Source: CABYIR01 sp038103905
Lineage (GTDB): Bacteria > Pseudomonadota > Alphaproteobacteria > Pelagibacterales > AG-422-B15
Length of the DNA stretch: 17,528 bases
Direction of reading: 5' to 3'
Assembly (NCBI GenBank): GCA_038103905.1
Contig: JAYNZW010000020.1
Location: 1-17,528, forward strand
Both the position numbers and the translations under genes were made by a program. The notes beneath the pieces were generated by a model that was not told where the DNA came from, ran no database searches, and saw only the letters and a program-made list of their open reading frames with translations. Numbering within the stretch: the stretch's first letter is position 1; every line of letters starts with the position of its first letter. Of the stretch, positions 1-6,720 are shown in pieces.

Positions 1-414
1 ATGCCATATGAAAGTGCTTTTGACTCAATGATGGATAAACTAGAAGATATTATTGTTGAGGCGAATAAGTACAAAGTCATACTTGCTAGCCCATCAACAT
101 TGGTTTCTGTATTAAAGATCGTTGATAATATGTGGTCAATTAATGAGAGAAACAAGAATGCAGATCAGATTGCAAATACAGCTCTTGAAATCTACAGCCA
201 AGTTGAAAAAGTCTATTCAGCTTTTGAATCAGCTGGGCTCGAACTTCGAAAATCGATGAATTCAGTTGAAACAGCAAAGTCTAGATTAAGAGATGGTAAA
301 GGAAGCCTGGTATCGCGAGTAGAAAAAATGATTAAATTAGGAGGCTTAACCCCAGATAAAAAGCTACCTGAAAATACTGAAAATTTAGACACAAAGATAA
401 AAAAAATTAAGTAA
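1..414 (+). CDS. rmuC: RmuC family protein, C-terminal part (5' end outside window)
   Basis: The 137 visible residues match the C-terminal end of RmuC, a restriction-nuclease-like protein known in E. coli to limit inversions between short inverted repeats. The recognisable part is the stretch ILASPSTLVSVLKIV (residues about 27-41), which matches the ILVTPTTL-type motif of the family, followed by long helices that are probably coiled coil (about 47-110) and a lysine-rich tail. Family members are usually 350-500 residues, so most of the gene, including the nuclease core, lies upstream. The ATG at base 1 is therefore probably an internal methionine and not the start. The gene ends in TAA and is followed by a 93-base gap before trxA with no hairpin that I can see. 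Family assignment is fairly sure; the function in this organism is inferred. Confidence 0.8.
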   Translation: MPYESAFDSMMDKLEDIIVEANKYKVILASPSTLVSVLKIVDNMWSINERNKNADQIANTALEIYSQVEKVYSAFESAGLELRKSMNSVETAKSRLRDGKGSLVSRVEKMIKLGGLTPDKKLPENTENLDTKIKKIK

Positions 415-452
415 ATTCAATAATTTAAACGTGTATAACTAAGTCTTATACC

Positions 453-497
453 TTGACTTTTTATACTTAATACATACATTTAAGGCACCTAAGGAGG
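453..497 (+). promoter_or_regulatory. trxA promoter and strong Shine-Dalgarno
   Basis: A likely sigma-70 promoter has -35 TTGACT at 453-458 and a weak -10 TACATT at 475-480, with a 16-base spacer. The ribosome binding site AGGAGG lies at 492-497, ten bases before the ATG at 508. It is the only full Shine-Dalgarno before any gene of the window, and it fixes the trxA start. The promoter is an inference from motif match; the ribosome site is clear. Confidence 0.55.
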
Positions 498-507
498 GTT
501 AATCAAT

Positions 508-831
508 ATGGCTACAATAAACGTAACAGACGCTACATTTGAAGAAGAAGTTTTAAAATCAGATAAACCAGTTGTTCTTGATTTCTGGGCGCCATGGTGT
601 GGACCATGTAAGCAAATTGGACCATCTCTTGAAGAGATATCTGATGAAATGAAAGATAAAATTACCGTAGCAAAAATCAATATTGATGAAAACCCAGTAA
701 GCCCAACTAAATATGGTGTTCGAGGTATTCCGACGATGCTTGTATTTAAGAATGGTGAAGCTGCTGCTCAAAAAGTTGGCGCTGTTTCAAAGCCAGCAAT
801 TGTTGAGTGGATTGAAGAATCAATAACTTAA
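508..831 (+). CDS. trxA: Thioredoxin 1
   Basis: This is a cytoplasmic thiol-disulfide reductant of 107 residues, the normal size for thioredoxin. The active site WCGPCK has its cysteines at residues 31 and 34, and the conserved cis-proline is in GIPT at residue 75. There is no signal peptide or extra domain. In the usual cycle it takes electrons from thioredoxin reductase and reduces targets such as ribonucleotide reductase and peroxiredoxins. The start is set by the AGGAGG ten bases upstream. The gene follows rmuC in the same direction but has its own promoter-like sequence. Its TAA stop (829-831) overlaps the stop of the convergent folC gene (828-830). The folC-trxA neighbourhood is typical of alphaproteobacteria. 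Confidence 0.97.
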   Translation: MATINVTDATFEEEVLKSDKPVVLDFWAPWCGPCKQIGPSLEEISDEMKDKITVAKINIDENPVSPTKYGVRGIPTMLVFKNGEAAAQKVGAVSKPAIVEWIEESIT

Positions 832-2114
832 TTATTTTTTAAAACCTGTCCTGCTAAATAGAGCGAGCCGCAGATGAGAATTCGTGCATCTGGATTTCTT
901 GATGCTATATCTCTTACAGCATCTTCTAAGCTTTCACTATTATACGTATGGTGACATTCATCTTGAACCATTTGCTTAAGTATTGATGCATCCAAAGTAT
1001 TCTCTTCACCAGGTATACTGATTGTATGTATACTTTCAATATCAGAAAATTGTTGAATATATTCTTTCGGATTTTTTGTATTTAACATCCCTATAACAAT
1101 GCATAGTTTTTTCGCAGACAATGATCGAAGAGCTTCATTTATATTAGCTGCAGCATCCGGATTGTGAGAACCATCCAAATACAATTCATTCTCATGAGAA
1201 ATGAGTTGATTTAAATTATTATTTTCTAATTTTTCAAAACGACCAGGAAAATAAACTTTTTGATGTAAGTTTTTTTCAAGAAAGGGATGAATATTAATAC
1301 CTTGAAGTTGAAAACAGGTAGCAATTGCAAGTCCTAGATTTTTAATTTGAAATTCACCATGATGATGTAAGTTATCAAACTTAATTTTGTGCTTATCATC
1401 TTCGTAAATTAAATGATCTCCATCTTTATTCATTACAAAATCTTGATCATACATAAATGTTGGTGCTTCAATTGACTCCGCGTATTCAAGCAAGACTCGT
1501 CTTGCTTCATTAAATGGTTGGTAACCGATAACAACGGGAATATTTTTCTTGATAATTCCTGCTTTTTCAGCTGCTATTTTTTCAATAGTGTCTCCCAAAA
1601 AATCATGATGATCATGAGAAATTGAAGCAATGACTGATATTAAAGGTGTCATTACATTACTTGAATCAAGTCGTCCGCCGAGACCTGTTTCAAGAAGAGT
1701 ATAATCAGATGAGTGTTCTGCTGCTAGCTTGAAAAATCCCGCAGATGTAATTTCAAAAAAAGTTATAGGGTCTAGATTATTTGCGTCTTTTATATCTGAC
1801 AGAGTCTTATGTAGAGTTTCATTTGAAACAATTTGATCTTGTATTTCAAAACGTTCATTAAACTTAACAAGGTGGGGTGAAATATAGGCATTTATTGATT
1901 TTTTATTATATTTTAAAATTTCTTTAACAAAATTGAGAGTTGAAAACTTACCGTTAGTTCCAGCAAAATGGACAATATTTTGAATCTTATCCTGAGGGTT
2001 TCCAAGTTTATTGAGTAGGGCAAATGATCGATCAAGAGATAGATCTATTTTTTTAGGGTGTAACTCTAATAGAGAGTCTAGTAGCGAATTAACGCTGTCA
2101 TCGCTGATAGTCAA
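828..2114 (-). CDS. folC: Bifunctional folylpolyglutamate / dihydrofolate synthase
   Basis: This is an ATP-dependent ligase of the Mur ligase fold that adds glutamate to dihydropteroate and to folates. Its 428 residues are normal for the family. Visible motifs are the P-loop GTNGKFS (52-58), SPHL (79-82), GLGGRLD (144-150), ISHDHHDFLG (165-174), AAEKAGI (181-187) and a C-terminal LDGSHNPDAA. The P-loop has Phe where most FolC proteins have Gly (GTNGKGS). The start must be non-ATG: the first internal Met is residue 155, past the P-loop, and the upstream frame has no ATG before a stop. TTG at 2112-2114, one base after the accD stop, fits translational coupling. It is the last gene of the minus-strand block and ends tail to tail inside the trxA stop codon. 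Confidence 0.94.
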   Translation of the reverse strand: MTISDDSVNSLLDSLLELHPKKIDLSLDRSFALLNKLGNPQDKIQNIVHFAGTNGKFSTLNFVKEILKYNKKSINAYISPHLVKFNERFEIQDQIVSNETLHKTLSDIKDANNLDPITFFEITSAGFFKLAAEHSSDYTLLETGLGGRLDSSNVMTPLISVIASISHDHHDFLGDTIEKIAAEKAGIIKKNIPVVIGYQPFNEARRVLLEYAESIEAPTFMYDQDFVMNKDGDHLIYEDDKHKIKFDNLHHHGEFQIKNLGLAIATCFQLQGINIHPFLEKNLHQKVYFPGRFEKLENNNLNQLISHENELYLDGSHNPDAAANINEALRSLSAKKLCIVIGMLNTKNPKEYIQQFSDIESIHTISIPGEENTLDASILKQMVQDECHHTYNSESLEDAVRDIASRNPDARILICGSLYLAGQVLKNN

Positions 2115-2115
2115 T

Positions 2116-2970
2116 TTACGCTGCCCGCTTAAGAAGGATCGACATGATTTGTGCTAAGCTATCTCGTATATCTTTACGGTGTACTATCTGATCGACAAAA
2201 CCATGTTCTAATAAATATTCTGCTTTTTGAACTTCTTCAGATATTGTTTCGCCTGTTGTATTTTTAGTGACAGATGCACCTGCAAACATAATTGATGCAT
2301 TGGGCTCAGCTATTGTAACGTCTCCAACCATACCAAATGATGCAGAAACACCACCACTTGTAGGGTCAGTTAAAACTACAATGTAAGGAAGTTTTGCATC
2401 TTTTACCATATCAACAGCAATTAATGTCTTAGGAATTGCTTGAAGACTGAATTGATTAGTCTGCATTCTCATACCTCCAGAACATGTGAACACAACAAGG
2501 GGAGTATTAAATGTTACGCTATGTTCCGCCGCTTTCACCATAGCCTCAGCGCCCGCTGGTCCTACTGATCCACCCATAAACCCAAATGACATTGCTGCAA
2601 TCGTAGTTGGAATTCCTTTGATTTTTCCCGATCCAATGAGAAAAGCATCGTCCAATCCTGTCTTTTCTTGGGCTTGATTAAAGCGTTCTTTATAGGTTTT
2701 AGAATCTTTAAAATTTAACGGATCAGAAAAGTTAGATGGGTATTTAATTTCTTCGTATTGCCCATCATCGAATAAGTTTTTCAGTCTTAGCTTTGGATGA
2801 ATTTGTAAGTGATTATCACAATTAGGGCAGACATAAGAGGTTTTTTCTAGCTCGTCAGCGTAAAGCATAGTCATGCATACTTTGCATTTTTGCCATGCAT
2901 TATCAGGAACGTCTAAGCTTTTTTTCTTACCAGGAAGAATCTTTTTAATTTTATTTAATATCCAATTCAT
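2116..2970 (-). CDS. accD: Acetyl-CoA carboxylase carboxyltransferase subunit beta (divergent)
   Basis: With AccA, this subunit moves the carboxyl group from biotin to acetyl-CoA, forming malonyl-CoA for fatty acid synthesis. The N-terminal zinc ribbon has Cys29, Cys32, Cys48 and Cys51. The crotonase-like carboxyltransferase domain follows, with FMGGSVG (131-137), SGGMRMQ (164-170) and LTDPTSGGVSASFGM (200-214). Length is 284 residues, a little short of the E. coli protein (304). Several normally strong motifs differ: RMQ is followed by TNQ where EA or EG is usual, and the FAGPRVIEQT block is FAGASVTKNT here (229-238). The ATG overlaps the trpA stop by one base, and folC starts one base after its stop, so expression is probably coupled. 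The AccD call rests on the zinc ribbon, domain order and trp-accD-folC context. A variant carboxyltransferase is less likely. Confidence 0.9.
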   Translation of the reverse strand: MNWILNKIKKILPGKKKSLDVPDNAWQKCKVCMTMLYADELEKTSYVCPNCDNHLQIHPKLRLKNLFDDGQYEEIKYPSNFSDPLNFKDSKTYKERFNQAQEKTGLDDAFLIGSGKIKGIPTTIAAMSFGFMGGSVGPAGAEAMVKAAEHSVTFNTPLVVFTCSGGMRMQTNQFSLQAIPKTLIAVDMVKDAKLPYIVVLTDPTSGGVSASFGMVGDVTIAEPNASIMFAGASVTKNTTGETISEEVQKAEYLLEHGFVDQIVHRKDIRDSLAQIMSILLKRAA

Positions 2971-3785
2971 TATCGAGCTGTTTTTACTCCCTCAGAAATT
3001 TCTTTAACATAATTAATAACCTTATCTGACAAATCATTCATTTCTATATTATCATTAAGTGATGTCTGAATTATGTCAACAATTGCGCTTCCAACTACAA
3101 CTCCATCAGCAATTTTTGCAACTGATTGAGCATCATTTACTGTTTTAATTCCAAACCCAACAGCTACTGGTATATCTGTTTCTTTTTTTAGCATTTCAAT
3201 TGGGGCTAGAAGTTTTGAAAAGTCAGGAGTCTTTGTTCCTGTAATTCCTGCAATACTGACATAATAAATAAAGCCAGACGTATTTTTTAAAACGGCAGGC
3301 AATCTTACTTCATCAGTAGTAGGAGTACAAAGTCGAATGAAGTTTAATCCTTTTTCATTTGCTGGTTCACATAACTCATGATCTTCTTCTGGAGGTAGAT
3401 CAACTACAATTAAACCATCAACCCCAGCATCTTTTGCATCATTAATAAATGTATCACATCCATAAATATAAATTGGATTATAGTATCCCATCAACACAAT
3501 GGGTGTTTCTTTATTTGTTTCTCGAAATTCTCTTACTAATCGTAAAGTTTTTTTAAGATTCATTCCTTTTTTTAGAGCTCTTAAGGAGCTTGCTTGAATT
3601 GAAGGACCATCGGCCATAGGGTCAGAAAAGGGAACACCAATTTCAATTATATCAACGCCAGCACCTGGTAAATTACAAATAATTTTTTTTGATACTTCAT
3701 AATCAGGGTCTCCCGCTGTTAAAAATGTAACAAATGCAGCTTTATTATCGTCAGCTAATTTTTTAAATGTGTTCTCAATGCGCAT
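2970..3785 (-). CDS. trpA: Tryptophan synthase alpha subunit
   Basis: TrpA cleaves indole-3-glycerol phosphate to indole and glyceraldehyde 3-phosphate and passes indole to TrpB through a tunnel. The 271-residue TIM barrel has the catalytic pair Glu48 (in DIIEIG) and Asp59 (in SDPMADGPS), plus the phosphate-binding glycines of VGFGIKT and VVVGSAI near the C-terminus. Start ATG at 3783-3785 overlaps the trpB stop by one base (TAATG), and its own stop overlaps the accD ATG in the same way, so trpB, trpA and accD appear translationally coupled. Only trpF, trpB and trpA are present; trpE, trpG, trpD and trpC must be elsewhere, which is the usual split in alphaproteobacteria. Confidence 0.97.
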   Translation of the reverse strand: MRIENTFKKLADDNKAAFVTFLTAGDPDYEVSKKIICNLPGAGVDIIEIGVPFSDPMADGPSIQASSLRALKKGMNLKKTLRLVREFRETNKETPIVLMGYYNPIYIYGCDTFINDAKDAGVDGLIVVDLPPEEDHELCEPANEKGLNFIRLCTPTTDEVRLPAVLKNTSGFIYYVSIAGITGTKTPDFSKLLAPIEMLKKETDIPVAVGFGIKTVNDAQSVAKIADGVVVGSAIVDIIQTSLNDNIEMNDLSDKVINYVKEISEGVKTAR

Positions 3786-5002
3786 TACATTTTTATTCCA
3801 AGATGTTCTGCAACTGCAAAAATATCTTTGTCACCTCTGCCGCACATATTCATGATAATAATGTTATCTCTTGTCATACCTTTAGTGAGTTTAGGAAGGT
3901 AGGCTAGGGCATGTGATGGCTCTAAAGCGGGAATTATACCTTCAAGTTTTGTGCATAATTGAAATGCTTCTAGTGCCTCATTGTCTTTGATCGCTACATA
4001 ATTTACTCGACCAACATCATGAAGGTAGGCATGTTCAGGTCCAATACCAGGATAATCTAAACCAGCTGATATCGAATGCGCATCGTTAATTTGCCCATCT
4101 TCACTTTGAAGTAAGTAAGTTCGATTTCCATGAAGAATGCCAGGATTCCCTGCTGTTAATGAAGCTGCATGTTTTGTTGTATCAATTCCTTTACCACCAG
4201 CTTCAACAGCATAAATGTTTACATCAGTGTCATCTAAGAAAGGGTAAAATAAACCAAGAGCATTTGAACCTCCACCAATACACGCAAGCAGCGCATCAGG
4301 TAATCTTCCTTCTTTTTCTAAAATTTGTTCTCTTGCTTCTTTTCCAATGACTGATTGAAAATCTCTAACAAGCATTGGATATGGGTGAGGGCCTGCTGCA
4401 GTACCGATGATATAGAAAGTATCCTCTACATTTGCAACCCAATCACGAAGAGCTTCATTCATGGCATCCTTCAATGTGCCTGTTCCAGAACTTACAGGGA
4501 TAATTTCTGCACCGAGTAATTTCATACGGAAAACATTTGGTGATTGTCTCCTAATGTCTTCTTCACCCATGTAAACAAAACATTTAAGGCCAAATCGTGC
4601 AGCTACTGTTGCAGTTGCAACTCCGTGTTGGCCAGCTCCTGTTTCAGCAATAATTCTTGTTTTGCCCATTTTCTTTGCAAGTAAGATTTGACCGATACAA
4701 TTATTGATTTTATGAGCTCCCGTGTGATTCAATTCATCACGTTTAAAATATATCTTTGGGCCACCATAATGTTCAGTTAATCGCTCAGCAAAATAAAGAG
4801 GACTTGGTCGACCAACAAAGTCACACATTAAATCATTAAACTCAGCTTGGAATGAGCTATCTTCTTTTGCTTCCTTGTAAGCTTTTTCAAGCTCAAGAAT
4901 AAGAGGCATTAGTGTTTCAGCTACAAATCTTCCTCCAAATATTCCAAACTTTCCTGTTTCATCAGGACCCATTTTAAAAGAATTTGGTTTTTCAGTTTTC
5001 AT
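3785..5002 (-). CDS. trpB: Tryptophan synthase beta subunit
   Basis: TrpB is a PLP enzyme that joins indole and serine to make tryptophan. The 405 residues match the family (E. coli 397). The PLP lysine is Lys98 in HTGAHKIN, the catalytic Glu is Glu120 in AETGAGQHG, and the phosphate loop GGGSNA is at 243-248. It is the TrpB1 type that works with TrpA, consistent with trpA immediately downstream. Its ATG (5000-5002) lies 11 bases inside the end of trpF, and its stop overlaps the trpA start by one base. I see no attenuator or leader peptide before this group. Confidence 0.98.
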   Translation of the reverse strand: MKTEKPNSFKMGPDETGKFGIFGGRFVAETLMPLILELEKAYKEAKEDSSFQAEFNDLMCDFVGRPSPLYFAERLTEHYGGPKIYFKRDELNHTGAHKINNCIGQILLAKKMGKTRIIAETGAGQHGVATATVAARFGLKCFVYMGEEDIRRQSPNVFRMKLLGAEIIPVSSGTGTLKDAMNEALRDWVANVEDTFYIIGTAAGPHPYPMLVRDFQSVIGKEAREQILEKEGRLPDALLACIGGGSNALGLFYPFLDDTDVNIYAVEAGGKGIDTTKHAASLTAGNPGILHGNRTYLLQSEDGQINDAHSISAGLDYPGIGPEHAYLHDVGRVNYVAIKDNEALEAFQLCTKLEGIIPALEPSHALAYLPKLTKGMTRDNIIIMNMCGRGDKDIFAVAEHLGIKM

Positions 5003-5636
5003 AATTTTTTATAAGTTTAATGAATTTAGTAGTTTTAGAGCTATCTTTTATCCCAGGACTGCTCTCAACACCAGAAGAGACATCAAAAAAATTAGTTTCC
5101 GTAGAATTCATAGCATTTACAATATTTTCAGGGCTTAATCCGCCAGATAGAAAATAAGGACAATTAAATTGAACGTCTTTAAGTATATCCCAATCAAATG
5201 ACTTTGCATTGCCACCTGGTTGTTCGTTAGGTTCAGGTTTTGCATCCAGTAAATAAAAATCAACCAAGGTTTCATAATCATTCATTAATTTAACGTCATC
5301 AGAATTTCTAATACCGAATGCTTTGATCAATTTACAGTTTGTAAGTGATTTAATCTCCTGAACTCGATCAATACTTTCGTTACCATGGAGCTGAATATAA
5401 TCAAAATTAGTTTTATTAATTTTGTCAATATCATCATTTGATGGATCAACAGTCACCGCAACGGTTTTTACTTCTGAGTGAATATGATTAATAATTGTTT
5501 GGCAGTCATCGTATGAAATATATCTTTTAGATTTTTGATATAAAATGAAACCTAAGAAATCAGATCCGGATACAATTGATTGTTCTGCATCATTGATCGA
5601 AGTTATTCCACAAATTTTGACTTGAGAATTTCTCAT
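4992..5636 (-). CDS. trpF: Phosphoribosylanthranilate isomerase
   Basis: TrpF isomerises phosphoribosylanthranilate to CdRP, the third step of tryptophan synthesis. The 214-residue TIM barrel has the catalytic Cys9 in VKICGIT, QLHGNE (82-87) and the catalytic Asp131 in LLDAKPE. The conserved phosphate-loop region reads PGGNAKSFDW (140-149), a mild variant of the usual GGxGxxFDW. The start ATG overlaps the pyrF stop in an ATGA arrangement (4 bases), and the end overlaps the trpB start by 11 bases. No Shine-Dalgarno is visible, so it probably depends on coupling to pyrF translation. Confidence 0.96.
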   Translation of the reverse strand: MRNSQVKICGITSINDAEQSIVSGSDFLGFILYQKSKRYISYDDCQTIINHIHSEVKTVAVTVDPSNDDIDKINKTNFDYIQLHGNESIDRVQEIKSLTNCKLIKAFGIRNSDDVKLMNDYETLVDFYLLDAKPEPNEQPGGNAKSFDWDILKDVQFNCPYFLSGGLSPENIVNAMNSTETNFFDVSSGVESSPGIKDSSKTTKFIKLIKNYEN

Positions 5637-6322
5637 TTAATTTCATTTAATAATGCTTCTGCTGCTTTTGCTGGATCAGATGCCTCTGTTATTGGTCTTC
5701 CAATAACTAGAATGTCTGCTCCATTATCAATTGCTTCTTTTGCAGATAATGTTCTCTTTTGGTCATTTGTTTGCTCAGACGAATTCCTAATACCGGGAAC
5801 TATTAATTGAAGTGCAGGGAAACTATTTTTAAGTTTTTGGGCTTCAAGTGGACTACAAACTAATCCATCGAGACTACATTCATCTGCAAGAGATGCAACT
5901 TGATTGATGGTATCTATAACAGAAGTATTAAATCCAATCTCTTTAATTGCCTGATCATCAAAGCTTGTCAACATTGTTACTCCAATTATATTAGTTGTAC
6001 TGCCCATTTCATTTTTTAATTTCATACATTCAGTCATCATTTTTTTCCCACCAGTACAGTGTATTGTTGTGAATTGAGGATTAATTTCTAAAATATTTTT
6101 TAAAGCTGAAGTTACGGTATTAGGAATATCATAAAATTTTAAATCGATAAAAAGTGGTAGGCCTAATTCTTCTATTTGTTTTATCCCAGTTATTCCACAT
6201 GATGTAAAAAATTCTAAACCAAGCTTTAATCCGCCTACATAAGGCTTAATATTTATTGCCAGTTCTTTGGCCTTATCTATATCGCTTGTGTCAATTGCAC
6301 AGAAAATAGGGTTATTAATCAA
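5633..6322 (-). CDS. pyrF: Orotidine 5'-phosphate decarboxylase
   Basis: PyrF makes UMP from OMP, the last step of pyrimidine synthesis. The 229-residue barrel has the catalytic Asp60-Lys62-Asp65 array in FIDLKFYDIP, with Asp11 and Lys33 as the substrate-side charges and VPGIRN near residue 180. The start must be non-ATG: an in-frame TAA lies at 6326-6328, and the first internal Met is beyond the catalytic array, leaving TTG at 6320-6322 (or a rarer ATT beside it). The gap to ihfB is 24 bases. Related genomes often have a small lapA-type membrane gene at this point, which is absent here. Coupled to trpF downstream by an ATGA overlap. Confidence 0.95.
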   Translation of the reverse strand: MINNPIFCAIDTSDIDKAKELAINIKPYVGGLKLGLEFFTSCGITGIKQIEELGLPLFIDLKFYDIPNTVTSALKNILEINPQFTTIHCTGGKKMMTECMKLKNEMGSTTNIIGVTMLTSFDDQAIKEIGFNTSVIDTINQVASLADECSLDGLVCSPLEAQKLKNSFPALQLIVPGIRNSSEQTNDQKRTLSAKEAIDNGADILVIGRPITEASDPAKAAEALLNEIK

Positions 6323-6346
6323 AATTTATCTAGTGAGAAGACTTTG

Positions 6347-6667
6347 TTATTCTTCGCTTTGTTCAGGTTGTGATACATTATTTTTAGAGTTCAATTTTAC
6401 ACGCAATTCTTTTCCTGTCTTAAATCGAGGAATAAATTTTTCTTCAACTTCTACTGCTTCACCTGTTCTGGGATTACGACCAACTCTGGACTTTCGATGT
6501 TGAACACTAAAAGCTCCAAAACCCCTCAGTTCAACGCGTTTACCTTCAGCTAATGAGTTTGTAATCTCACTAAAAATTGTATTCACAATGCGCTCGACAT
6601 CTCGAACGAATAAATGAGGGTTTGCTTCTGTAATATTTTGAATTAATTGTGATTTAATTAAGCTCAT
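6347..6667 (-). CDS. ihfB: Integration host factor subunit beta
   Basis: This is a DNA-bending nucleoid protein that pairs with IhfA. The 106 residues fold as an HU/IHF unit: N-terminal helices (1-42), then the ELRGFGAFSV turn (46-55) and the DNA arm GRNPRTGE (63-70), whose Pro65 is the intercalating residue. The beta assignment rests on GxxVELRGFGAF, similarity to E. coli IhfB, and position directly after rpsA, where ihfB lies in most proteobacteria. A lysine- and glutamine-rich tail of about 10 residues extends beyond the E. coli length. A strong promoter lies directly before the start, so the gene can be transcribed apart from rpsA and also drive pyrF-trpFBA-accD-folC. An HU protein is the only real alternative. 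Confidence 0.93.
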   Translation of the reverse strand: MSLIKSQLIQNITEANPHLFVRDVERIVNTIFSEITNSLAEGKRVELRGFGAFSVQHRKSRVGRNPRTGEAVEVEEKFIPRFKTGKELRVKLNSKNNVSQPEQSEE

Positions 6668-6673
6668 TCCTAA

Positions 6674-6702
6674 ATTATAGGCATAATAAAATTTAATGTA
6701 AA
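6674..6702 (-). promoter_or_regulatory. Near-consensus sigma-70 promoter for ihfB, probably leaderless
   Basis: Read on the minus strand, -35 TTTACA (6702-6697) and a perfect -10 TATAAT (6679-6674) are separated by exactly 17 bases. The ihfB ATG begins only six bases after the -10, so transcription would start at or next to the A of the ATG, giving a leaderless mRNA. The motif is seen directly; the start of transcription is inferred. Confidence 0.75.
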
Positions 6703-6720
6703 TATATGATTTAAATGAAT

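Noticed and set aside
415..490. Intrinsic terminator between rmuC and trxA.
   Set aside because: No stable G/C-containing hairpin followed by a T run was found; the region is simple AT-rich sequence with a promoter-like pair.
4159..4350. Plus-strand open frame of 63 codons antisense to trpB.
   Set aside because: Low-complexity His/Leu/Gln composition arising from the complement of the conserved trpB frame.
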